Positions 1-11,056 of a DNA stretch of 64,000 nt are shown here, piece after piece. The notes under the pieces are model-generated. The model was given only the letters and a program-made list of their open reading frames with translations, was not told where the DNA came from and did no database searches. Source of the DNA: Dipetalonema caudispina (Eukaryota > Nematoda > Chromadorea > Rhabditida > Onchocercidae). Location: assembly GCA_013365325.1 (NCBI GenBank), contig JABVXV010000034.1, positions 310,001 to 374,000 of the forward strand. The letters run 5' to 3'. Numbering within the stretch: the stretch's first letter is position 1; every line of letters begins with the position of its first letter. The position numbers were made by a program, and so were the translations under genes.

Positions 1-2745
1 AATTAAAGTGAAAATGGTTTTACCTAAATTGTTATCCATCTGTCCACAGCAAAAGGTAACAAGTGGAAATGACCAATGAGTAACCAGTAATTTCTCCTTC
101 TATTTCTCCTACTTTTCCTACCAGTACTACTTTATCATTTGTTTCTCTTTAATTCATTTGAAAACTTCCCATTTTTAGAACGAAACAATTTTTTTTTTTG
201 TCATAAAAATTGTCAAAAACAATGAAGTAAAAAAATTTTGTGTTTTAAATATTTCTTGTTTTGATTGTATATTTTGTGAACAATGACAAAAATTTTGATA
301 CTTTGAAGATTTGTGATTTTCGTTTTCTTTTTTTTTCTCACAAAAGAAATGCCATACAACACTAATTTTAAATCGAAATTAATGGTATGAAAGAAAATTA
401 AAGCTGTGATTTGATTTTCAAAATAATTATTCCCATATTTTTTTCCGTTTTATTTGATTGAAATACTGGAAATGGTTTAAATTTGATACGTTTTATTGTA
501 TTGTTCTATAATATTAACGGTATGAAATACTTGAAATGAACACCATCCATTATTTCTGCCTTTCTTTTTTTGGTTAATTAGGATTAGAAATTGAGGGTAC
601 GATAGTTTCTCGAGGAATAATTTTAATTTCGATTTGAAATTCTAGTCAAAATTATCTTCACTTCAAGCTAACAAAATTAGCAAGCCATATCGAGTATTTT
701 GAACTAACATGACATGGTTATTAGACTTTATATCTTTCCGATCTAACAAAAATCAAGAAGCTTTAACCTCTTGAACTTTTCATGGAATTTCATAACTCAT
801 TCACTTTTCATTCGTTTGTTAACTACATCGAAGACATGTATCGATAAAAACTGCCGGAAAATTTTCTTCCAATCGTATCTTATCCGTTAATTTAAGTGCG
901 ACAAAAAGAACTTCACCATGAAATGATACATAAATTTAAATATAAAAAAAAAGATTGAACGCTTCGATCAGACAAGTTATTTGAAAAAATATTTCACCAT
1001 GCATGATACGTTAAATATTTTGGTAATATATTTATTAACATACATTTAAGTATAAGTTGACTTATAAAAACAATTTCGAATCGTTAAACAATTGATAAAC
1101 TTTTTATCAGTTTGTTATTTTCCGGGAATAATTCATTCTATGACTTTTTCTATTTAGTAAAAAAAATACAAAGTTATAAAATTTTCCGTAATTCTAAAAT
1201 AAAATTAGGATTTATTCCTTTTTTTTTTTTTTTTGCTTGGAAAGAAATAATGACAGCAATAAAATTTTGAATTTTTTACGAAAATAATTCATTCCATAAA
1301 GAACAAATACGAAAAATTTCCACAACGACAATAAATTACAATTAAAAGGAATAAAAGATGAAGAAGTGGAAAAGATGAGAGAACGGATAACAGTAAAATA
1401 TAGCAGTATTGATCGAATTAATTTAGTTAATAATTGGTGGAATAATTTTGAATTTAAGCTAACGAAAATTTGTTTGATAAAAATTGCATGGATGCAAATT
1501 ATTGGCTTATTTTTTGAATAGAAAACAAAAAAAAAAAAAAAAAAAAACACCACACTATCACATAGAACAAATAATGGATCAACTATGAAATTTTGGAAAT
1601 TTTCAGGAAAATGGTTGATTGGAAAATTTATAATTTCGTTCTTTTTTTCCTTTTTTCCTTTTTTTTTTTTAATTCTGCCAACTGATAGCAGAAAAAAAAT
1701 GAATTAAAAATCGTGAAAAGATGAAGGAAAAGTGAAAAGATGTAGAACAGATATACACAAAGAAACAAATGAGCAAATAACCGACTGTATTGTTCAGGTT
1801 ATTTTAATGTTTCAGTTATGATATTTACTTCAAAACCGGATTCCGATTCTTCAATAAATAGATTTGACTTGAACCGGATTACATTTTATGTATGAATCTT
1901 TTGCAACAATTGTAGAAGCAAAATTTACAAATTTGTACAATTAGAAGAGAGTCTTTTTTTTTTTTTTTTTTTTTTGTGCGATGCAAAATATCACAGCATT
2001 TTGATGAAAAAAGAGACGAATTCATTCAACAATAGTACTAAATGATATTATTAATTACGTTAAACAAAATGAAAAGTATCAGTTCTGATATATCGAATTT
2101 CGGTTCCAGTTTTATCTAAAATTCAGTGCAAAATAATAAATTTCAGTTTTATGTTGGAATCAAATAACTGAAATTCATTTGATACATAACACGATGTAAC
2201 ACAAATCGGACATATGCACTGATTATGGAAGCGTGTAAGACAATCGGGTATGTGTGTTTGTGTGTGTGTGTGTGTGTAGATGTGTAGATGTGACCTGTAT
2301 GTGACCGATATGTGACCGGTATGATGTTAGCAGTTCAGTTTTTAACATTAGGATTTTTCAAACATTACTCTGCACAAACTTACCTGTCAATGTTTCCAAC
2401 AATCAATCTTAATTGACCTAAATGAGACACAATACAATTAAATTGCTATTTTATAGCTATCAGACTAAAATAATAGATGAAAATTTGATTCTACAAGATT
2501 GAATTTTGTAGAAATGAAGCATATCATACAATAAACTTTTTTAAACAAAATTTCTAATTGGTAATTTTGAAGTTTCGTAGATTTGAAATGGCATAGGTCG
2601 TACTAATTGATACACAAAGAGTGTAAAATGAGTGGAGTATGACCAGCGGTTAAATTGATCATATCAGATGAGCTTAAGATGTTCATTGTATGGTCATATC
2701 AAAATGGAACTAAATAGTGGACAACTAATAACACATTTCGATACT
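1..2745. other. Intergenic AT-rich DNA downstream of the globin gene
   Basis: I see no supportable gene here. The stretch holds long A or T runs (for example about 1529-1549 and 1957-1975) and a TG microsatellite near 2250-2277. Short open frames across the homopolymers translate to phenylalanine/lysine-rich strings without splice signals and look like chance. Confidence 0.6.
2250..2277. repeat. TG dinucleotide microsatellite
   Basis: A run of TG repeats with one interruption, followed by imperfect TGTAGA units. It lies about 470 bp downstream of the globin stop codon. Confidence 0.85.
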
Positions 2746-5700
2746 TTAACCTTTGCATGATTCCAATTCTCTTTGTTTTTCCAGCTCAACACCTCCGGTC
2801 ATTTTACTTCTAATGTATGAAATGACGAAGTACCATCCCTCTAACAATTTTGGTTTTTTTTTGTTATCCGAAATATTATCACTGATGAAATCTAACAAGC
2901 ATTGCTCAAAAACTGTAAAATACGACACATGGAAACCCTGCTTTTGACGATGATAGTGTCGACGGCCATATATTATCTGAAAATTTATGCTTCAAATTAA
3001 TGTAAGACTAAAAACTGGAAATTTTGAAAATTAAAAAATTTAATCTACTTAAAATTTCCAGTTTTTGACGGGATTTTCCGATAACATAAAAATAAGATAA
3101 ACATTTAGCATTTGATATTTATGGTTTTTTTTTTTTTTTTTTTTGAACCAACTGCTCTTCATCAAATCTTTTTATGATATCCAATTTTTTGTTATCAAGT
3201 GACAAACTTGTCATGTTAAACTTTACAAGAAAAATTAAATTAACTCTCATATTACAACTAAATGTGTTATTCGAAATATCACAAGTTATTTTGAAGTAGG
3301 AAATTCGGACAATAAATGTTAGATTGAGATGATTAGCAAATTAGCCATCAGGCATTTGAACATTGATAAAGGTATCATATGATAAATTACTATCATTTGC
3401 GCCAGTAAAAATAATCAGGACGAAGAAAGGAACGAATTAGGAATGGAAAGAACAACTCGTTTAGTTTCTGAAACGATATTTTAAAGTTTATTTTTAAGTT
3501 CTGCAAGAGTTTTCACACTGCCTGTTGCCGCATGCATCAAAAGAAGTTGATTCAATCGAACTTATTTTCATCTTTCATCATTAATTTTAATCCTTGATTA
3601 AAACAGAAAAACATACCAAGACAGCTCCCATTTCCGTTTCTAACCCGTGAATATTTCGGATACACAAATCGATCATTGATGCAAAAAGTTTGGTGGATCG
3701 ATGGAATGGTGCATGATCATTGACATTAACTGTTTCACGAGGTATTTGAAAAACACTTCGAAGCTCTGGACATATTTCGAAAATCCTCTGCAAATGAAAA
3801 AGTTATAGTTATATCACTGAATTACTAATATCCTTTGCATATAAGTTTGAAAATTAGATCAAAATATTGTTAAAAGTAAATTATGTAAATTTACCAACTA
3901 ACTTCGTAAATTTCTAGCCCAATTTTAGAATGATCATTATTGTACTTTTCGACAATTGCTCGCCAACAATCTGATACATCAGCTTGCATACTTTTATTTA
4001 AAATGTTACTGTTTGATGGAGCCAAGTTCAATCTGGATATACCCAAAAAAGAGCAACAGTTTTGTTCGATTTAAAATGCTTATAAAATTTGTAACAACCA
4101 TTAACTATCAGCTATCATCATATCAGCAAAATTTATTTCAGATTAATTAGAAGATCGGAATAATTTTTTGTATTCATACATTAAATGATCTTTTAGCATA
4201 ATATATTGCACTAGGCTATAGATGTGTAAAAATACTTTAGAAATTACTGTATTGTAGAACATTTTCCGAAAGAAATTTTTTAAAAAATGAAAAGAAAAAA
4301 AGGAACCTTTTATATAGCGGCGTTTTATTATTTTGCGCTTTCTCGGCTGCTGGTATTTTTAAGTCTTTCTGCTTATTTTTCTTAAATCTTGACGATACAT
4401 TAGTTTTAACTGATTGATTAGAATGATCTATCGTTGTTACCTTCTGCAATTTCAACAATAAGCAAAGTTGTTAGCATAAAAAATTATGGGCGGAAAGTAC
4501 AAGGAAGGAAAAAGTAACAAAATCGCTTGTCATCTTACTCTCGAAAAGAATGACGAAAAGCAAACCACATGGAGAAATTTGAAAGGTCAAAGCAATTTAG
4601 TGTCTTTCCAACCATGATAACTATTACTAAAGTGTTTTTTTTTTAACCTATGAAAAAAAGAAGTGTGTGATGCTCAGAAACAAATTTGATTTTTTAAATT
4701 TAATCTTTGATCAATTTTTCAAATTACGTTTTTTCTAAATTGATAACTGGATGTGTGAAATATGAATTAACCTTTTTTTTTATTTTTTTCAATAGGATCT
4801 TAAAATTGAAAAATAACTAAACAGATAAGCTGTTAAAGCTTAATAGTGAATAAAATATATGATAAAATTCTTTACAAATATTCTAAAAATTTTATTAAAT
4901 ATTTTTCCTCTTTTATGTGGTTGTTTTCGTTGAAATTTGTTATTTCAATGGAATTTCAAGTTGACAAACTATATATCCAATTTCTTCAAATTGAAATGTG
5001 TCGTTTTGCTTCTTTTGTTGACCTTTCCTTTGTATATTTGTGTGTCTGTTCGCCAAACTGGTTAATATTGTACATCTATCCTTATCATTGCAATGATCGC
5101 TGTATCATTTTGATTGATAAGAACAATATTTCAAATGACTTGAATAAAGCTGTGTTTTCTTCTCTTTTTTTTTTTTTTTTTTTTGCATTTTTTTACCTAT
5201 TAAATGTTTCTGCAATTATTGTTATTAAAATGATAATCTATTTGACTTTGAAAAATGATAAATGAAATTACTAAAATCTTTTTTTTTTTTAAAAGAATCT
5301 TATAACACTATTAATTCAAACAAAAAAAGAAACTACCAATGAAACTTAGTTTTATGAACCTCATTTGGATAAGTAATTTTTTTCCTTTAACAGGAACAAA
5401 CATAAAAATGATTTCGATTAAAAAGTGAGAAAGAATAGAGAGAGAGAGAGAGGTAGACAGGGAGGGATGATAGTGAAAGGAAAAGGTGAACAAGGTAAGA
5501 CAATAACCAGGAATTCTACATATTTGTAGGGACAATTATAACAATAATGGGATTTATGGGTCGTAAATATTTCAATTTCTACAACTTTGTTGCCTTTATC
5601 ATCCATTTCTCTAATCTTTCCCTAACGGTTTACTGGGGATAAATCTGATATTTTACGTTTCGATTATTTCTCATGCAGATACGAGATTATCATGTGTTAT

Positions 5701-6715
5701 TGAAATGATAATGACTACTTGAAAGTGAGTGACAACAATAAATTTACCATTAAAAATAAGTATTTTTTTTTTTTGCAATACCATACTTCAATTATATTAT
5801 AAATTATGATATGTACAATTTCCCTTTCATATTTACCGCATAATTCTACAAAATTTAATTGCTCCAAACAGTAACTGTAAAAAATACAGTAAATTTTAAG
5901 TGAGCTAAAGGTTATGAATTGCAAAAAGAAGTTAAATTCAAAATTAAAAAATGGAAATAAGTCTGCTAAATGCAAGTATAAATCATTCATTAAGAAGAAG
6001 ATTATAAGATTACAAGAAATTGATTGATAATACAAAAAAGCAAATGTTATTTTGCATAAATAGTTTAAAAAAATTGTAGCAAAACTTTTACTCCTATAAC
6101 TGCTTAATTTAATATTGTTCATTCATATAATTAACCTATACGGATTTTTCTCTCTCTTATTTTTACTTTTATTAGCAAATATTTTAGAAGCTTTTTAATT
6201 TAAATTAGCAATTAAGAAAGACCATCAGATGAAATATGTGCATCAAAGTAAATTCTATTCAAGTTGTAGAAAATTGCTATGAAATTTGATAATGATAGAA
6301 ATATTTGAAATTTCTGGTAGAAAAAAAAAATGATTTAGCATAATTTTAAAGTGTATAGGTACAGGTGAAACTGAAACAATACATATTTCTTGAAGATTTG
6401 CTGAGACTTTTCTAGAAGATATGTTTGAAAAGCCCTAAGGCTAATATATGAATAGCAAATAGAAGGATAATTTACCGCATTACAGTAATCTCTTGATGTA
6501 ACACTGCTTACCATATCCAATAATAATTTATCATTGCCAGCAAGATCGATCTGATCGTTGTTGTTTGATGGTATATTTGTTAAATTTCTTCCTTCGTTAG
6601 TGCTGTCTAAATTGGATTTTGATACATTAAGATTCATTGTTCCAAACATATTCCTTTCCTTTTTTACATTTCCAATTTTTCCATTTCGCTTCATCATTCC
6701 ATAAATATTTCCCAT
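2746..6715 (-). CDS. Globin-domain protein with N-terminal extension (multi-exon)
   Basis: Minus-strand model: exons 6715-6512, optionally 5621-5520, then 4443-4307, 4032-3903, 3787-3617 and 2976-2746. All join in phase and give about 290 residues (324 with the optional exon). The globin fold occupies the last three exons. Helix A has SDCWRAIVEKYN, then GLEIYERIFEICPELRSVF is the usual nematode 'IFE..PE...F' A/B-helix pattern. YGRRHYHRQKQGFHVSYF matches the F-helix region around the proximal histidine, with His in RRH as the likely haem ligand. LLEGWYFVISYI is the H helix. The roughly 130-residue N-terminal part is polar and Asn/Lys-rich. The protein begins MGNIYGMM, which fits an N-myristoylation signal, so membrane attachment is possible. 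Nematode globins with N-terminal extensions and acylation motifs are known, and their roles lean to redox or oxygen sensing rather than transport. Function here is inferred. The 2 kb first intron is the weakest part of the model. A donor-like GTTAAA near the end could allow a further 3' exon. Confidence 0.75.
5436..5452. repeat. AG dinucleotide microsatellite
   Basis: A short run of AG repeats inside the large first intron of the globin gene. Confidence 0.8.
5520..5621 (-). CDS. Possible extra exon of the globin gene
   Basis: This 102-nt open segment on the minus strand lies between an AG acceptor (CCGTTAG) and a GTAGAA donor. It is phase 0 at both ends, so it would insert without disturbing the frame between globin exons ending at 6512 and starting at 4443. 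It encodes GKIREMDDKGNKVVEIEIFT and then a HYCYNCPYKY tail with two cysteines. The residue mix looks coding, but the acceptor lacks a polypyrimidine tract. It could instead be chance or a separate transcript. Confidence 0.3.
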
Positions 6716-7059
6716 TTTCTCTTCACTTTTTTTTTAATTGTCAGATTTTGCTAATTTCTGAAATTTTATATTTTATCCATTCTTATTAGATATATACATG
6801 AACGTCTGAATGGATAATTACATATGATTTATGGGACATAAAATAAGTCATAATTTTTATTTTTAGAATTTGATATTTCAAGATTGCTAATAATTATCAG
6901 TAATGGAATTGGTAATGAAAATATAATCTCATTGACTAATGGATTTCATCTAACATTTAAAACTTATGCAGCGTAAAAAAAATCCAGTGAATCGATATGC
7001 GACATCCGATATGCTAAGCAATTTTCATTTAATATATAGTGATTGATAAATAATAATTA

Positions 7060-7137
7060 CAATAATGATAATAATAATAATAATACTAATAATAATAGCA
7101 ATAATTTTACAGTAATAATAATAGCAATAATAATAAA
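7060..7137. repeat. AAT-rich imperfect microsatellite
   Basis: Imperfect AAT/GAT/AGC trinucleotides lie in the non-coding stretch just upstream of the globin start. Confidence 0.7.
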
Positions 7138-7555
7138 TAAGAACGACGACAAAAACTTTCTATCCTCGTCGTATATTTCGTTACATATGAAAACGATGCA
7201 TTTACATTTTTAGATGATTAGCATAAATTAATCAATAAAAAGATGCATATTGCTTTTCTATTTCTTTTATTTTATCTTACCGTAACAATATTAATTCTTC
7301 TAAACTTTTTAAGTTAAAATAATTAATTTTCCTGAAATTCCCAAATCTAAAATTCCCGAAGTAAGTTTAAGACTTTCAAAACTTTAACATTTTTAATTTA
7401 AACTTATCATCACATTTCATAAAATATAATATCTAGGCTAATAATGTCAGGATTTTTCTGAACAACCCTAATGAAATCAATTCAACAATTTAAAATTGAT
7501 CATCAATTTATATTGCCGAAATATGTGGTACTTATAAGATGTACGATAAACGTAC

Positions 7556-7635
7556 CTATTAAATAGAGTTCTGCCGTACTCAAATCGCAAAAATCTTGAT
7601 ATATCATAATTCTATCACTAATAGTTTCCGTAACA
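7556..7635 (-). CDS. Unassigned candidate exon
   Basis: On the minus strand an 80-nt open segment lies between a CTATGTAG acceptor and a strong GTACGT donor. It encodes VTETISDRIMIYQDFCDLST and then AELYLIG, a balanced residue mix unlike the surrounding AT-rich translation. It needs two bases from an upstream exon and hands on one base. It lies about 840 bp upstream of the globin ATG on the same strand, so it could be an upstream exon of that gene or of an unseen gene. I do not recognise the protein. Confidence 0.35.
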
Positions 7636-7639
7636 CTAC

Positions 7640-10600
7640 ATAGAAACGGAAATATGTAAATAAAACATGTATAACGAAAGCATAAAAGATTATTATTTTG
7701 CAATACTTTCAAAAATTTCATGCTGAAACAATTTCAATTTAATTGTACTTTTAAACTATGCACAATATGCAATTACTTCTATTTCACCAGTTCGTGTTTC
7801 ATTTGATGAAAAATGATGTAATTTAAAATACCAACCTATATTCTTCATTTTTAAAATGTTGAGAACAATTGGAATAATTTGTTAGACTTAGTAATACAAA
7901 GAGGAATTTTTCTTGCGCTATTGAATATCATTTCAACTAAATGTTTCGTTGAATTTTTGCTGATTGCACTTCGATTTTTTTAAGAGGCAAACAGAAGTAA
8001 AGACAATTTTTTTTGATTAACTACTACAACTAGGATAACTGCAAATTACTGATAAAAATTCAATCAAAAGAATTTCCGTTGCTTAACATGCTCTTTTTAG
8101 TTGAAATTGCAACGATTGATTTAGATCGAATAAGATAGAATAGTATCTGATGGAATGATGGGGTCAATGGGGTCAACCAGTGAAAGAAAGTATTATCTTA
8201 CCTTTCTGATATGCTTATTCAATATACAACTGATCTTTTAACTTTTGATTTTTATTTTTATTGGGGAGACCCATTCAATTAGATATCATTTAGCTTTTTT
8301 TTTTTTCCTGATCGTCTACATCCGGAAATTTAGCTTCATGCATAATTACATCTTTCATTTTCTTTCTTCATATTGAATGAAGAAAGTTGGTTAAACGTTA
8401 TTAATTAGCTGATTAATTCACAAATGCTGCTGAAATTGCAATCAGTTTGTAATTAGTTAATCAGTTTCTTGTAATATTACAACACCGATCAATTTATCAT
8501 TGTCTAACATTAACCAAATGACCATGCATGTATTACAATTATGAATATTTTTAAAGTTTACAATAAGTTTAGATAGCAATGTTTATCACGAGATATATTG
8601 GAAAAATGATGAAAAATAACACTTAGTTTTGGAGAAATATTAAAATTATCAATCATTTATATTGCTATAAGTGCATTAAGGCATAACAAAATTCATTTTC
8701 GTTTTCTTTTTTCTTCTTTTTTTTTAAAAAAAGAGTAAGAAGAAAGTATGTATTTGCTTATTTTCAAATATTTTGAAGTGGTGTTTTATAAAAATTAGAT
8801 AAAACAAAAAAGTAAATATGAAAAAAGGAAAAGATCCAAAAATTGGTTGTGAATAAAAAATTTCCAAAGTGACAAAAAAAAGAAAAGAATGGATAAAAAA
8901 TAAAGAAAGATTCGTTTTACTAAGAAAGCTTTATAACCTAAAGCCTGAAGTTTAAAGGTAAATTTATTTGAAGAAAAGAATGATTTAGTTTGAGAGTTTA
9001 TGAATAAAAGGAATTTTTCAAATGTGCAGATGTTTTATTTAAATTTCAAAGTAGAAGATATGCAAAAGCTTTTGAACGAATGGTATGATATCATTTCCTG
9101 AACAATAATTAAATATAGAAATTACTAAATGACATTTTTAAATCTTAAAATGTTCAGGAATGAAAGGAGGGAAGAATTAAGATGAGTAGACTTCAAAAGG
9201 TGTTGTCTTTTTATTTTACTGAAAGATTGATTGAAATAATAAAAAAAAAAAAGATAAAATAGAAAGAGAAAGAGAAGCAAGCAGAGAAGGAAATAGTGAA
9301 AGAATTGATGAATTAAGTAATCAAACTTCTAATTCCTTCATTTTTTGCATTTTTTTTTTTTTTCCTTTTTCCACTGAGTAGTATATCTATAAAAATTGTT
9401 TATAAATAATGTAATCTAAATTCTATGAGTAATAAAATTCAGATACGAAATTGTCAGTTGAATAATAATGTTCAAACAAATTCGATTAAGTAAATTATTG
9501 ATTAATGGCAATATAAATTAAAATCAAAAAGTTTTTATATATCATAAATTAGCCATCATATTAATATAAAATCAATTGATATATCATCGATTGAATTTAA
9601 TGAAATTAATTGAATTCATTAACACAGCTATCATAAATGGCTATTATAGAGTAAATTCTTTTGGGAAATAGTAAAAGTAAATATAATATCACAAATATAT
9701 ATTATTTCTTTCTTCCTTTTTTTCTTTTCTTGTTAATTCAAAAAAAAAAAAAAAAAAAAAACATACTCAATATTCATAATTATATCTGACATTTTGAATT
9801 CGTTCATATAAATGTTTGCTATGTTTAATGGAATTAAAAAGCTTTTTCAGAAATGAAAAAAGGAACAGAAAAAAAAAAGAAACTTTAGCAGATAGTTATA
9901 TAATTGGAAAAAATAAGTAAACTAGAAATCAATGATTGAAAAGTTAAAAAATTGAGAGAGAAAATAGTTTAACTAAGCAAAGGAAAGTCGAGTAAAAATA
10001 ATAGTAAATTTGTACTCGAATTTGATTTATTCATAACTGTTTTAAAATGATTTCACTTTTCCTCAGCGGTAATAATATTGTAGCAGTTAAACTTGAATAG
10101 TGTTCGAAGATTGATCGATAAATAACAGAATGAATAGTTTGCTTTGATAACATAAATTGAATTTTTGTGGTAATTAAAAATTAAATAATAAAAATTTGAT
10201 GGAGTTACGTCACTGCATAAAACATTGTTAGATACAATTTGTAAGCTAATTAATGTTTCAATCAAAAGTTACAAAAATTCATTGCTGAATTACCAATATG
10301 AAATATAATGGATAGAAAATATATAAGTAGTTGTGCTCCTAAAAATAAATAAATAAATCTGAATTTTATGACCGTAATGAATTAAATAGGAACTAAGCTT
10401 ATTTCGAATAGTAATTATGAGTCTCGAGTCGTTGACATTGCTTTCATCCCATTATATTTGATCATTTTGGATAATGGGAGTTCTTTTTTTTACCGAGCTT
10501 AACGATTCCCGTTAAATGGGATATTCCGAAAGAAAAATTTTATATCCGGAGTGGATCAAATTGGGGGAAAAGAAGTTAAGTAATAGTGTGATTGGAGGAA

Positions 10601-11030
10601 GATGAGATCAGTGGATTGATTAGTTCGAGATCGGGAAGAGATTAAGTGGATGAAGTGGAGGACGAATGATTTGGTAATGCATTGGTGCATTTGTGATAAT
10701 TTGATTTTTTTTAACTTACTGGTGATCATTTCTGATAAGCGATAAGAATTATTGATTTATATGGCTGGTTTATTTGCTTAATTCTGACAAACGATTTGTT
10801 AGAAATTGGGAAATCTTATTTTATGCAAAATTAATGGATTTTCAAGAATTCTAAGATACAAATAATCAATTTTTTTGAAGATATTCTCGGTGAGCAATTA
10901 AAAACTTCTTTTTACCACTTATCAACTAATCAACTATCGGTGATCAATTGATTTTATCATTTGTCAGGTATCATTTGTTATTCACTGGTAATCAATTCAC
11001 TTTTCATTAATCTCTTTACTATATTTACCT
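7640..11030. other. Intergenic AT-rich DNA
   Basis: About 3.4 kb with no gene I can support. It contains A/T homopolymers (for example an A run near 9740-9761) and scattered short open frames without splice context. The part at 10.5-10.7 kb is relatively G-rich (GGAGGAAGATGAG and similar) and sits 400-500 bp upstream of the next gene, so promoter function is possible but unproven. Confidence 0.55.
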
Positions 11031-11031
11031 G

Positions 11032-11041
11032 TCATTTTTAG
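11032..11041 (+). promoter_or_regulatory. 5' splice acceptor next to start codon (likely spliced-leader site)
   Basis: A pyrimidine-rich CATTTTTAG ends 15 bases before the ATG at 11057. In nematodes an acceptor this close to a start codon with no nearby upstream exon is the usual site for spliced-leader trans-splicing. The sequence shows only the acceptor; the trans-splicing is inference. Confidence 0.5.
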
Positions 11042-11056
11042 AGAAATCCAAACATA

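Noticed and set aside
4846..5265. 139-codon plus-strand open frame inside the large globin intron
   Set aside because: AT-driven Phe/Ile/Lys-rich residues, no spliced-leader acceptor near the ATG and no domain. Chance length is plausible in such AT-rich DNA.
5715..6122. 135-codon minus-strand open frame in the globin intron
   Set aside because: Phe/Ile/Tyr-rich low-information sequence without splice context. It does not fit the globin phases.
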